Source: Lytechinus pictus (Eukaryota > Echinodermata > Echinoidea > Temnopleuroida > Toxopneustidae). Taken from it: a stretch of 64,000 nt of DNA. The notes under the pieces are model-generated. The model searched no databases. It was not told where the DNA came from and was given only the letters and a program-made list of their open reading frames with translations. Shown here in pieces: positions 38,504-52,093 of this stretch (its first letter is position 1; each line of letters starts with the position of its first letter). The stretch is from the NCBI RefSeq assembly GCF_037042905.1, contig NC_087254.1, forward strand, positions 21,998,603 through 22,062,602, given 5' to 3'. The translations under genes were made by a program, and so were the position numbers.

Positions 38504-39995
38504 CTGGTGAAATCAAACAAAGCAAAGAAACAAAATTTGGTTAAATTAAATTACTCACCAAGAGGTACAAAGTAGAATAAGAGGGTCAATATTTAAACCC
38601 TCTGAAAATAGATATGGAAAAATTGGAAATGTGTTGTTTTTCTAAGACAAAAACTAATCTGAATGAAACCTTGATCAGAAAGAACCAAAAATGCAAATAT
38701 ATATCAAAACATAATACATTCAATACAAATAAATAGATATCTAGGTCCAATAAACATGTAAATTGTTTTACTTTTACTACCAATTTTAGTAGGTTTCTAT
38801 TTTCTTCTTTTCTTTATTGCACCATGAGCATCTTTTTATGATGGTTACCGCCGCATTGCAAAAGTTCACATTATCATTATCAATATTATTATTTCAAAAA
38901 ATTATGGTCTTTGGATAGGTGTAAATAGATAGAGACAGGTCACCGGAGGAACATTTTTATATCTGTTCTCCTTCTTTCTGTTAAGGAATTACAGAGGCTT
39001 ACATCTACATCCCCTCAGACAGAGTCAGAAAGTTGAAATCTCTAGATTTAAGTAGGTGTCCAAATGGACCTGAATGCAATCCTACTCCTTAGAAGATAAG
39101 CATCTAGCTGTCACTGGAAAGGGAATCTCTGCATAGATCTCTACATATGATACCCAAAGGATCACATGTCCCTTCATTACCATAGAGTATAGCCACTAGC
39201 AACGACAGTTCCTTAATGCATTTTTCTCATCTTCGCTTCCCCTTCTTTACATGAGGCGACAGCGTCGATTAATTTGGCCTTTTCGTCAGTCGAGGAGAAA
39301 AACAGAGATGTTAACTTGTCAAGGATAGCAGAGATATAGATTTGAACTCCTTTGAACTCATGTGGGAACCACCAAACCCCGATACATAGCCAACAGTTCA
39401 ACCTGCCTAGAAAGACTTCTCCAAGGATACAAGGGTTGATATATAAACCTGCTAACTATGACAAACTGGCTCCAGTAAAATATTCTTTCAAACTGAAGAT
39501 GAATATCATTAAATATGAGTGAAATGGTCAAGGAAATATCCTTTTTAATGGGTCTACATTACATTAATGTATCGCTGACTGACTTGGGTCAATAATAGTT
39601 TACCAAAGCCCTAATTTCAATGCATTTTATGAATAGATGTTATAAAATCATTTTTTTTAATAATCCTAAGCAGTTCAAGGTAAGTTCAATGAAGTTCATG
39701 CAGTCAATTCAACCACCCACATGACTATTATTCCTACAGGTTTAATTGTTAACTGTTATTTGATATCTATTTTCGAGATAAACATGGCATACTAAGGGTC
39801 TAGAGGCACAAGACAGTACCAATGAATGCTAAGCTACTAGCAGAAGTAGCAAGCTACCCTTGACCTGAATAGTCCTACCCCTATCTTTAACAGGATATGA
39901 TAGCTCCATAATATTTTACACTCAAAATGTGTAAAGAATTACTGACAGCAACATTGAAAGACTCTTGACAAACATTGATTACTTTTTACAAATCA

Positions 39996-40139
39996 TTGTC
40001 GGTGCAGGAAGGCCCTTAGCACCACACTTCTGCACACCTCACCGGTGCAGAAACGCCCTTACGCAAAGCCCTACTGCGTGCTACTAAGGGCATCTCTGCA
40101 TGCATGCAATACGCAAAGGCATTCCTGTACCGACACAAC
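39996..40139. mobile_element. Small nested inverted-repeat element
   Basis: The left end TTGTCGGTGCAGGAAGGCCC is inverted at the right as TTGTGTCGGTACAGGAATGC. Inside, a second GGTGCAGAAACGCCCTTA unit (from 40044) is inverted as AAGGGCATCTCTGCA (from 40086). The result is a two-tier hairpin of about 144 bp. The loop side contains CATGCATGC, i.e. overlapping Fox-type words on the transcribed strand. Confidence 0.6.
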
Positions 40140-41599
40140 GAAATGTGATTTTAGTTAATAATGGTAGTAAATATCAATAACATAGAGTCCTGGAATGGAT
40201 GCTGTAAGTCAGAAAATTAAACTTTCCTCTTTGCAAACAATCGAAGAAGAGATTTCTTGGCAAAGATCTGCAGCCAAACAAAGCTCAAAGAATGATCTGC
40301 CATCCCACTTGGTATCACCAGGCAGTGACAGTGACAAATGTATTACAAGCTTGATAACATCTTATTGCTGGAAGAAGGCCTTAACTCCTGTTATGAATTC
40401 CTAGCAATAAAGACCTTCTTGCAGTGAGGTGACTAAGATGTATCTAGCAGCCGATAGAGCCATATTGGCTCAATACCAGTATAGGGTCAAGGGATATTGT
40501 GAAAATTACTCTACACCTGTGGGTCTGTTTATTAATAGTCCCATCTAGGGGAAAGGATGTCATGCTTCTTCACATTCGTTAATGCATACCCACCATATTT
40601 GGATATCATCTTTATAGTTGACAATCTATGTTGTTTTCTCTATTTTCAACGTTACTTGCTCACAAGGAATAGATAGGAAAGGTGCTAAGAAGACAAGCTA
40701 TGTTTGCAGACACGTTTTCCAACTTCATTTCTACAAACATTCTTTTTTTTTTATCTCCTGTTAAAATGAGATACTATTTGTGAATTGATCTGAAACAAAG
40801 AAAAATATTAATAATGCACATATAGTACATATGCATATAAAATCAATTAAAAACACAAACTTGTGGCTTTTAATTTATAAATAAGTCATGAACTTGTATA
40901 AAAAGGATGATTAATGGAGCATATATTTAGAGAAAAACTTCTTACTCGACACATACATGTACTCCACAATTGACACAAACCTGCAATTTTCAAAGCACAG
41001 ACAACTCACACTATTATCCCAAACAGATGCTCCATTCTAACCATGCACAGACCAGGGTCTTGATCAAATAATTCCCCAAATTCCATATCATGATTCGATT
41101 TCGTTCTGCCGCTCTGTTTGCACAACTTTTCCTCTCGTTTAGTAGCATGTCTTGCCCATTTGCGCCCCATCAATTTGCGCAAATAGCTCCCGAAAATTCA
41201 AACGGTACATGCGGCATTCCTACTCCTTCAATCATTCAAACGAGAAGGGCACATTGGAGTCTTCTGTTTGGCGGACGATGGCCGATAATGGAAGCGAATT
41301 AGTTACATTTCCTGCCCCTGCACTTGTGGGCAGATATGCAATGGACCGATATGTCAATCTTTCCACCCACGGCAAAAAGGAGTTTATTTATAGAAGAATT
41401 TGTATATAAGAACGCAGATGAAATTTAATTCATGTTTAAAAGCAAGTCTAGATTATTTGCTTTTGATTTGAATGGTATAGGGTCTCTGATTGAGCCAGGT
41501 GCATCTTCTTAAATCCTGTTTAATAGGAACACCTTAGCACCATAAAACTACAATGTTTAAACAATACTAGTCATTGATCTGATACGACTAAGCCCTCAG

Positions 41600-41715
41600 G
41601 TGTTAAAGGCAGTTTGAATGTAACACCAAAAGGTGTTGAGCTAACACCATGAACTGAACACTGGTGTAATACGGTTTATGTGGCCCTCTTAGAATGCATA
41701 CATGTACATGTGTAA
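41600..41715 (-). repeat. Second copy of the GTGTTA/AACACC repeat, opposite orientation
   Basis: Read on the minus strand this aligns with the copy at about 11919-11990. The pair shows that the sequence is dispersed rather than unique. It also contains a CATGTACATG palindrome at its edge. Confidence 0.6.
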
Positions 41716-44621
41716 TTTTAACACTACTCTTTTTTACTGCATAGGAATCCTCACATATAACATATCCAAAACAAACGCACAAATCACCCAGTAATCCATA
41801 TATCATGCCTATCGGAAACTGGAGAATTTTCAATAGTAAGTGGGTCAAGTATAACATATCTTAGAAATTGAAAGAGCAGCTAGAATATAGAGTTAGTAAA
41901 AGCATACATGTATGTAAAGTACCCCAAACTATGTACATGTAATAAGATGATCAGACTTAAAAGACTACCCCAAAAAGTAATAATTTTCCTTTAATTATAA
42001 CTTCTCATTTGGCCTTAAATACAAACATATGGTAGAGTACATTCTACAGTTGTATAATATGTAGTTTAGAGGATTTTTTTCTACTTTTGTAAAATAGGTT
42101 ATAGCCTTGGATTTGAAGTGGGCATTCCATCTTCTTGACAGTGTAGAGCACATTATCCCTCACAATCCTCTTCCTGTCCTCAAAATCCCAAGCTATTATC
42201 TGATATCTGATGCTTCTTCCGATCCTCCCTGCTTTGAATACCTAATGAGCCCCTCTCAGCATTGCAGGGGCTGTGGGAGACACCAAAATATACCCGTTTG
42301 GAATCGCATCCTCACAAAGTAATTGCTTGCCATGTGTACATACGTAATATGGCATGCAGCTCTCGTGTAATACATTAACATCTTCATAAGATTTAGAACC
42401 AAGTGGCAGTCTCTTGTGTGGGAGACATTCTGGATTTGGAAAGTGCCCCAGGACGCGATATTCCATAACCAAATCTACCCCTATTTTCTGGACGAATTTG
42501 CATTCCATTCACGCGCCACGGTTCTGGTAAGAGCAGACGCAAGATATCGACCTCGAGGCGCATCCAGCGTATATGTTTACAAGTTCGTTCACCGGCATAC
42601 ACACACAAACACAGACGCATACACAGCCGCCTCTTAACGAAGATCGGGTAAGGAAAAAATGGGGAGCTGAATGGAATTATTGCAGTTCTAGATTTGTGTT
42701 TGTGGAAGAACAAAAAAATTGATGAGAATTACCACAATGCTTAGCTGGTACATCTTGGTTGGATCAGGGGAGAATTCTAGCTCCTGACAGACTCTAGAGG
42801 TCCACTGTTTACAAATTCTGGCAGATCTTGTGGCTGGAGGTGGTCAATAATCTTGTGGAGTGCTATTATCTGTCCTGTTTTAATCAATAATGCTCTTCTC
42901 TCTCGTGTAGAAAGATCCGAAGAATGTAAATGTATTCAAGGGGTTCCAACTAATAATATCAAGATATGCTTTTGCAATATGTTTGCGAAGTTAGATTGAC
43001 CGATATACGTGTATGAGGGTAGAATGTCAAAGGTCAATAAAGCGACTGACTTAATGAATTCAGGAAGGGTACCACCATCAGACATAGGATCACAGAGTAC
43101 AACATTGATCAAACCAACACAGCAGTGAAGAAGTTGTGACATCTGTTAGCAAGCTACGACGTCCATTTACACAATCCCTGAGATTCATTCAGTCAAAAGA
43201 TTTCATGGGACACCCTGCAGTTCAAAGGTTTGGATCAAGCAGTTCAGTTGAACCAAGCTTCCATGATTCAAAGTGTCCTTCCAGTAAGAGCTCAAGGAAC
43301 TGGTGCAACCAGTGTGGCAAGGTGGATCCCAAGTGACAGTATTTTGAAAGCAACAGCGGTTTACCAGTAGACAAGAGATGATAGAGGGATGAGATATGAG
43401 TTTGATAAAGTCAAGTATTGAAATAAAGGCAGATTGGTCTGGCATGTGCATTGGTTCCTCCCCGTTGAATTCTTTAATATCTCGTCCTAAACTTCATTTG
43501 AAGTGCAGCCATGTGCAACACAAACCCAATATGTCTAGCAAGATAGAGATAGAAAGAGAGAGAGAGATAGAATGAGAGAGAGAGAGGGGGGGTTGTTCTC
43601 CAAACCAACAAACATGTACACGGACTGAAGGGATTCCTTTGGCACTGGTATGCCTTGCCTATATACTGGTGAGGCAAAATTGAGTTATTATTAAAAAAAA
43701 CTGGGATCCAAATTTCACCCTCCGTTTCTGCTTCCCTCTCCACTATGTCCGCTTCCCTCCTTTCTCTGTCCCTCAGCGTCCCTAAATGATAATCGTGCAA
43801 GTAATTCCGGCCCTAATGAGAAAACAGTCTGTCGAAGAAGACGCAGAGATGGAGAGAGATGTTCTTCATGCAGAGTGGTTGTTCTAGCTGGTTTAAAATG
43901 AGCCTTTGGTTGGCTTGATATGATGAAATACACTGCATAGCCCTGAGATTCATACCATGGTTAACCATGTTTGCCACATTTTAATTCACTTTTGGTGGTT
44001 TTGATTCATTATAAAAGATCAGATGGTCTAAAGGCAAATCTATCATGTGTTATATTTTCAATTTGATTCTTGACAATTTATGCATAAACAGCTTAGTTGT
44101 ATCAAGGTATAAGTATGAAGCACTGGTATAAGAGACTCTCCTGTTCGACAATATGACACAGAAGTGCAGTTGCTGTACTCTGCACAAAGCATAAATAATG
44201 CACCACTTTACCATATGGTAAACTGATCAACAGATGCAAGACTTGTACTATCCTAGCAATTTATTTGTTAGCATGCAAAGAAAACTTTGAGGCGATATTT
44301 GAAATAGAAAGCTTTATCATTTTGGTTTTCCTTTATGTAGCTTGCTACAATACCAAGAAAAAATATAAGTATACAAAATACATGAATAAAAAGAAAAGTT
44401 ATACAACTTGTAATCTGTGTAAAATTACATCTTCTTCAACAATTATATTTGAAACACATAGGATTTGATATACCTACGTTTCAAATATTTATTCTATTAG
44501 ATTATGGCTGGCAAAGGATGAATGCATTGCTACATACTGTGAAGGCTCACAGAATATTCTAATAGAGTATCTAGAAAACACTTTGTATCCTACACATTCT
44601 TTTGTGTAACTTTAATCATTG

Positions 44622-45042
44622 GGTGGTTTCAGACAGCCTCGAAGTTCGTCAGTTCCAGGTATTCTCCGATCAAAAAATACCAGGTATTTTGGTAATGTGA
44701 AAGCAAACTACGCGTAATTTCCCCGAAAGAAAATATCCGCTAAATAGTAGGTACTTGGCGAAATTACGAGAACTTTCGCGGGGATTTTTCCAAGGTCGCA
44801 GGTATTTTGGCAATGTGAAAGCAATTTACGGGAACTTTTAGCCTGGGCTAGTGATTTTGAATCTCGCGCCTTGCCTGCTTAAACAGACCATACTGCGCAT
44901 GCTCATAACTTCAGGAACTTATCCCGAAGGGTATGTCATGGGGCGGTGTGAATGCAGGAATAATTAATATGTATTTTTTAGCCTAAAAAAGTTCTCGTTA
45001 TATAACAGGGATTCTTATGATCGAGGCAGTTTGAAACCACCT
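44622..45042. mobile_element. Non-autonomous terminal-inverted-repeat element, ~420 bp
   Basis: Ends GGTGGTTTCAGACAGCCTCGA and GGTGGTTTCAAACTGCCTCGA (inverted) agree at 19 of 21 bases. The interior is GC-richer than the surroundings and contains the direct repeat CAGGTATTTTGG(T/C)AATGTG at about 44691 and 44799. No open reading frame for a transposase. The target duplication could not be fixed. Confidence 0.75.
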
Positions 45043-48000
45043 ATTGGTGTTTTTTTTTAATGGTTCAGGATGACGTATCTACATGTAGGATTCATGAAAA
45101 GATCATTGACAAAAAGATCATGGTGGTTATAAAACAGAATTCTGTGAATTTGATATAAAGCATCCCTCCTGCAATAAATTACAGAATAAAATGACAATTA
45201 TCATTGTATCTCTTTAGGAACAAACATTAACACCAGAATTACAGATTCATGTAGCAATATAAAAGCAAAAGGAAAGGAAATAGATGAAAATAGTCTGACC
45301 AGCATACATTAACTTAGGAGACACAAAAAGGGAGTCCAGATATTGAGAAAATGATATTGTATCAAGTGAAAGAAAATAATTCAAAAAGTGAAAAGAAGAA
45401 TTGGAAGGGCAATTATTTGATCAGATAAGAAAAGCAAATTAAGCTTTACAATTACAGATGGAATTCATTAAAAGAAGAGAGAAAACTCAAATGATGGCGA
45501 GAGAAATCAACAAGTTCAAGTGAATCTAGTATATATCTCATGTACATTAGACATACATGTAGTAAGCGCTACAGCTGTGAAGCCAGAGAAAACAACGTCA
45601 GTGGACATTTGGCATGATTACAGAGCATCGGAGCTGAAGAATTTTGCATCTAATGAATCAGAAAGTATCTTCTGAACAGGAACTTGTGGGTAATTAGGGC
45701 CATACTACATGATTGATGATGGCGCACTCCAACCCGACACTCAAGCCTTCGTCCAGATGTCTACTGCCACAGAACGGGAGAAACTTCGCGACAAGCAACG
45801 CATCTGAACCTGCTTATGAGAAAAGACGAGCTATATTCAGCTTCATGTAAGTGCATTAGGGGAGCATAAGGGAAGAAAGATGCTTCCAGGTTGGGAAAAG
45901 GTAGTTTAGTAATGTCGCGTCACCTGTAAAAATGTCACAAGGCGTTAATCAGACCATTATGTGTGATTCCTAAGTATGGGTACATGCTGAAAGGCGACTA
46001 TTTTCCTTTTAAAAAAGAGTCTGGCTTCTGCGTCTTTCAGGGTGAATATTAATAGGATATCTCCCTGTAAACAATAGGTGTGACTTGTTATTGACCATAT
46101 GGTACAAACAATACTTTATCTCTGTTAACTCTTTGTCTATGTACACATATAGATTTACAGTAGGATAAGCTCTACTAGTAAGCTTTATATGCTCATAAAA
46201 ACTTCAATACAAAACAAACTGGTCCTGCCATCAGCGCACAAACAAAATATATGTTATTTCTACAGATCAAATTATGCCTGCATGAACAAAGAAGCAAATG
46301 TTTCTTACATCAATAAGCAAAACATCCTTTTACTTTTTATGGATAATGGAGAGAGAAAATCCTGCTTGTATATAACTTAATATTTTTTCATCTGCAATTT
46401 ATTGTGCAAACTGAATATATGAGAAAAGATCAACTGGATTCTTGCACCGTTTTTATGGTAAATTCAATAAATCTACAAATATAAAGAATGATAACTTATA
46501 CACTGACATTGCAACAGATCTTACTCATTGCAAAATCCATTAAATTTTTTGTTGGATTGGAAACAGACCCCCCCCCCCACCACCTCCGCAATGGCAGATG
46601 TGAGCACTTTGAAATCAAATGAAAAGGGCATTGAAAATATAGAACTTGAGATATATGATTTTATCAAATATCTGGTGGCTTTAACTTTTAAAAGAAATGA
46701 AAAGTCAATAAAAGTACTAAAGATGCTTAGTCAGGTACATTTAAAACAACAGCCAGACCTTCATCATGTCATACCAATAAAAATAGGAAATCATAATAAC
46801 CAAAACAAAATGATGAGTGCCTTAAAAACGATAAAGAACAGTAATAAGTGAAAGTGACCCAAAGTGAGAAATACAAGATACACTGAATGTAAAAATGCAT
46901 TATGATGTGTATGTACTCTGCTGTCTTAAACATACGTATATGCACCAGAATGTAAAATAATTGGAATCTCTTATTAACGATTAACACAATTCACATTCAA
47001 GCAATGAATGGTACCATCAAGTAAATCACTGGGAATTCAAACTTGGGCAAGTTGTGAGCAGAATATTTTTATTTTTCACTAAAAACCCTTTTCTCCATTC
47101 CAGCACTTGTGTATGTCTTGCGATTGACGAGGGTGAGATGAGAAAGGTTTGTGACTAACCTCAAATGGATGTAGATGAAACCAAGGAGCATGCAGCCAAG
47201 CCATCCTATATCTAATCCAAACATCAAGATAGATCACCTACGATACATCAAGCACTGTCCCTCAAAATCATGTGATTTATCCTTCTCAGTTTACAGCATC
47301 ATCGACGAAAAAACAGCATGCTTTCAAGTCTTTTACCCGGCCCTTCTCTTCTTCCTACTCAAAAGACCCCTATTCTGCTTTTGTTTTTTCTTTTTCGATC
47401 TCTGGTGGTTTGGAGATGGATGGAGAGCATTTATCAGGGAGCTTCCTCTCACATCAGGCACACCACTTGTTGTGGCCGATCGTGGAGCGCTGCAAACCCT
47501 TATGGGGCTTACTTTTCCCCAAGACAACCACACGTCGTCTTGGAAAGAGAAAGAAGAAAGGAACCAGCAAGCAACGGCTCGAATTTCGTCCCTCCTTGCG
47601 CGAGCCTCCGCACAACCACGCAAAATGCGACATCAATTTTCGTTGCCCGGGGTGAATTTTAGTCGAGTCTTGCAGCAGGTTCTTTTACCGTCTTTATATC
47701 CCCTCTTCCTTTAAGTATTGGTCTTGCTGACTTACTTAGCCTTGCTCTTTTTCATATCCCAAGGTGTAATTCATCTCCATGAAATGAGCAGTTTAGTTTC
47801 AGCTTCCATCAAGATGCTTTGGTGCCTATTCCGTTCTGAACCTTGCTTGGCCGCTCGTATTTGTCAAGTACCAACATGCAACAAGTGAGGCATATTACAG
47901 GGCATAATGATGGCTCTCACACATTGTCTACACCTTTCATTGTCGCGCCTTGCCCGAGCTCTCCCCCTATCTCACACCAATCAGAGTAATAATCATGAGA

Positions 48001-48884
48001 TTCTAGGTGCTAACTAATAACAAGCAGCAGCAATACTAATAACGAAAATAACAACACACGAAGCTTGGTTTTCGATTAAACCAAGTTCAACATTTTACAT
48101 CAAGAGCTCCGATGCGCCCGTGAGCACTTCTGTATACAAAATCAATTGCTTGATTGGTGCGTGCCCCTGGTACTTGTCATAGAGTGGGGCGCATGCGGGG
48201 GCGATGGTTTGTCTCTACTTTCCCTCTCCCTTTTTCTTATCGATGTCGGTGCTTCTCGAATGCTAATGCCTTGTCTTCTTGTTGTTAATCTCTAATATTC
48301 TTCTAGAGCACCTCGAGGTTGTTGGAGCCCCTCTAGCCGACAGCTGAATGTACAGAAATCTATGTCAATGGAAGCCAAGAATACTGACGGCCTTTCGAAG
48401 ACACCACTGATATCCATGCTAATTGTCTTCTAGATATACGCAATAAAATCCTTGTTATCAAGCAACACAGCTGAGAATCAATACCTAATAACACTAGTTC
48501 TTTAAAATCAACCCCAAAGGAGCAGTTCTGATGAAAGACCACTAAAGTTCCCATGTATGCAGACAAACAATGCTCTATATCACAATCAAATTACAAAGTA
48601 AAGGGGGGGTTCTGGAAATTTGCAATATTATATCAAAACATTTCTACAAAATGCTTATTCATTATTCCCAAGGTGATACTCATGAACGACAAAGTTAAAA
48701 TTCAGTTCTACATGTATTTCCTTATCAGAGCTAATGACAGATAATGCTAATGCAAAGGAGATATTCATAATGCAATATTTAAAGTTTTCACTTTAAAGAA
48801 ATGAGACAGTGAATACATGGTAGATCTTGCAACCATCAGTTAAATTTAGACAAGCTAGCAGTCTTATTCAAAGCCACAGTAAAC

Positions 48885-49060
48885 AGAGAAAGAAATAAGA
48901 TGAAAAGTAGAAATATCACGACTGAAGTGGAAGGACACGAGGAAGACAGAGAGACAGAAAGAGAGGGAGAGAAAAAGAATCAGGGAGAATGATAGAGGGA
49001 TGGGCGAAAGGAGGAGAAGAGAAGAAACAGAAAAAAGAAAGTCAAGATACTGTATATCTA
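48885..49060. repeat. GA-rich purine tract
   Basis: Imperfect GAGA/GGAGA repeats of about 175 bp on the plus strand; no coding sense. Confidence 0.6.
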
Positions 49061-50563
49061 TAAAGACATAGAAATGGCCAAAAGATATAGGAATGGATGT
49101 AGAGAGACGGATAAGCAAAGAATAGAAAATTAATGAATAGTGAGTGGATTGGGCTCAGCTGAACCGCCACAGAGCCAAAATTGAACTGTGACTGATTGGC
49201 GGGGACAGAATCAATGATTAGACTTCACACCTAAACGGTGGCGTATGGTGGCATCAAGGTTTGAATAGTAATCAAGAGATCTGCATGGAAATTACACTGA
49301 GTGATCAGGGAAAGGAATGACAATCTTGAGATGGAATGAGGAAAGGAGATAGGTTGTGCGGTAAAACATGAGAAATTACAAAAACCGTGATACAAACATG
49401 TAGTTTTTTTTAGGAGGGGGGGGGGGGGGTAGAGAGGGTATGGATACCCAATCCTGTGTATGATATTCTTAGTACATTTTTTGGGGGGGGCCGAAGTAAA
49501 ACAAATCAAATTCGACAAGGAAGGGCATGGGATGAGTTGAGTGTAATTACAGCTAAATGTAAAGAACTATCTATATTTTATTAACTGCTAATGTACATGA
49601 TAAATTGATAGTGATTTTACGCAAAGGAAACTTTCTCAGCAACAACCATTGTTTTCTTCTTTTTCTTCTTCTTAAAAAGCTATTCTCCAATAGAGTCCAA
49701 TGCTCTCTTATTGATTCCCTTATCCAAGAATGGGGGGTGGTGTGATCTCAGATGTGATGCCATCCTACGACTAATTAGTGGAAAGCATCTCTTAGTTCAT
49801 AGCCAGAGGAGGTTTACAAAGATAAGATGGCAACAAATATATCAACTGGGTCATCCAGCTTCCATAACACACCTGTCATGAAAAGCTCTTTAGATTAACC
49901 CTTCCAAGGCCAGTAGCCATGCATGTTCCCAATGGTAGGAGTTTAGTGGTTAATATCACATCTTGCTCGAGGTGTCCTATCTCTTTAATGCAAGCTCTTT
50001 GCAGAAAAGGATAACAATCTCTAGGGGTTTGGCTCTAAATTCTAACAGTCCCACTGCGAGGAGTATGAGTTCTAGAATACGACTCAAATCAGAGAAGGAG
50101 AACAAAACACAAAGGTAGAAAACTAACATGTTTTGGGCAGTGGGAACAAATGTCTATTTGAGGAGTGGAAGAAGGCTTTCTACTCAAGAAAATATGAAAA
50201 AGCAGCCAGAACCCGATAGGAATTATGAAAGAAAGGAAGATAATAGTTGTAGAGAAGGGTAATGGGGGCTTTGCCCTCAGGGAATGACCCCAAAACCATC
50301 TTGAAAGGTTTTTTCAATTGTCTTGACAATGCTCAGATAGATGTCTTGACTTACCATGAAATGTTAATGTTTCTTTTATTTATTTTCTATTCCTTTCCCC
50401 CTATGTCTTTCTCAATGTTTTCTAAGAAAGTATAATATCTGTGCCTTTGACATCAATTCCCAAAGTAAAGTCTATATAAGTTTGTACAAATTTAGTCTTA
50501 TTCACTTTATAATTTCAATAAAATAGCCAATCTATACTGAAATCAAACTTCTTTTACACCTAA

Positions 50564-50967
50564 AGGCCTACCGCACACCTTACGACTGTTCGCGATCCGA
50601 TTTTGGAACAATTCGCATTTTGCTAATTTTCTGAAAATGTGAATGGAACTTATCATTTTATTTGAGGTTAAAATTTATTGAAAGAATACTAATATAACCA
50701 TTTTGAAAGATTGCAAGCCTTTAGTTTGGAGTAAAGGCCAAATTAGTTTCAAATCGTAGCCAATCGTACAACTGCTACGACTAGATATTAAATTTGCTTT
50801 TATTCTAAGAAGGATGATGGCATAGTCACGGATTTGAACATAGGTATTCGCACGATGATTTAGAACATTACACAGTAAGATATTCAATGTCTCAATATTA
50901 GCATCAAATTCTACTACGTTTTATTCTAAAATCGGATCGCGAACAGTCGTAAGGTGTGCGGTGGCCT
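50564..50967. mobile_element. Non-autonomous TIR element with TAA target duplication (PIF/Harbinger-like)
   Basis: Terminal inverted repeats of about 42 bp are almost identical (AGGCCTACCGCACACCTTAC at the left, AGGCCACCGCACACCTTACG inverted at the right, continuing through GACTGTTCGCGATCCGATTT). Element length is 404 bp. It is flanked by TAA at 50561-50563 and 50968-50970, the 3-bp TWA duplication typical of PIF/Harbinger elements. No transposase is encoded. Confidence 0.85.
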
Positions 50968-51859
50968 TAATATAAAGGAAAACTGACAATGAAAAGAAAA
51001 ACTTGGCCATGGACAGTGTCAAACAATTTTTAACTTTAAGCTAGATAACAAAACTACTACATTCAACAAATTTTGGATCACAATATTATCATTCTCCATA
51101 AAATTATGCAGCGTCCTTCCAAATGTATAAAGTAAAAAGATGCTACAGTTTATTATACCAGTTAGATATGAATTCTGAAAAAGCACTTAATAAAATTGCT
51201 TTTGTGTAGTCAATTGGATGGTAGTGCTAGCTGTGCTATATAATTATAGACAAACCTGTACCAGCATAATTCTAAAAAGCATCTCATATGCCAGCATCGT
51301 TTTCTAATACTTACAATTGACAAAGAAAATAACCTATCCAATTGGATTTCCACAGAAAACGCATTCAAGATAGATAGGGAGAGAGATTTATTCCTGACAT
51401 ATCCATGTGTGTATAGATCTACATTAGATTGCAATAATTCATTATTATTATGGAATATGACCCCCAAATGAAGTGTAGGTTTCCAAACAGATATAACTAA
51501 ATTATACATTTCCATTTTATTGACAGCATGCACACTGTTATCAATGATATGCATAAACTCTTGTTATTAATTATGCTTACAATGTTTGGTAAGATAAGAT
51601 TAAACTCATAATGAATTTAATTGATGATTTCACTGGATGGCTGCAACTACATCTACATGTAAGTTCATGTTAGGAATTCAGGACTAAGAGCAAGTTGATG
51701 CAATTCTACATGTTACACAAAGAATTCTGGAGATAAGGCATAATATGCCAAACATATTGCTGAAAATTATCAACAAGATATTATAACTGCCAGATGGATG
51801 GATTCAAAGGATTCAACCAGAATTTATTATTTTTCACAAGATCTACAGTCGACGTTTAC

Positions 51860-52093
51860 CTTGTGGCTTGCCGCAAGGAGCTGGATATTATGGGGAAGCA
51901 TGAATGTTGTCCTTCTCTCTGGAATACTCGTTGGGGCAGTTCCAGCCAATGCTGTTGCGGCTGCTACGGGGGGCAAGTACCCGTAGCCTAAGTCCTGGAG
52001 GGCCAGTCTGGGGGCGGGTGGTGCCAGACGTTCCCGTGCCAATGACGATTGGGGAGTGGGTGCCAACACAATGGCTGCGGAAGTCAAAGTCAT
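51860..52093 (-). CDS. Candidate alternative first coding exon (unverified)
   Basis: An ATG at 52091-52093 opens 78 codons that end at AAG before a gtaaac donor in phase 0, the phase needed to join the RRM exon at 38503. The peptide is Ala/Pro/Leu-rich, with LGYGYLPPVAAATALAG in the middle. The stretch is much richer in GC than the surrounding intron and has a coding-like look in this frame. Vertebrate RBFOX genes use alternative first exons, which makes the position reasonable. I see no similarity to known Fox N-termini, and the same bases are also open in other frames. It could instead be an enhancer or a chance frame. Confidence 0.3.

Noticed and set aside
41080..42640. GC-richer patches at 41.1-41.4 and 42.4-42.65 kb as possible exons
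   Set aside because: No frame with consistent splice sites and phase, and no similarity to Fox proteins; may be regulatory but unsupported.
47175..47714. Longest open frame in the window (179 codons, plus strand)
   Set aside because: Several frames on both strands are open over the same bases, the peptide has no recognisable domain, and no splice context supports it.
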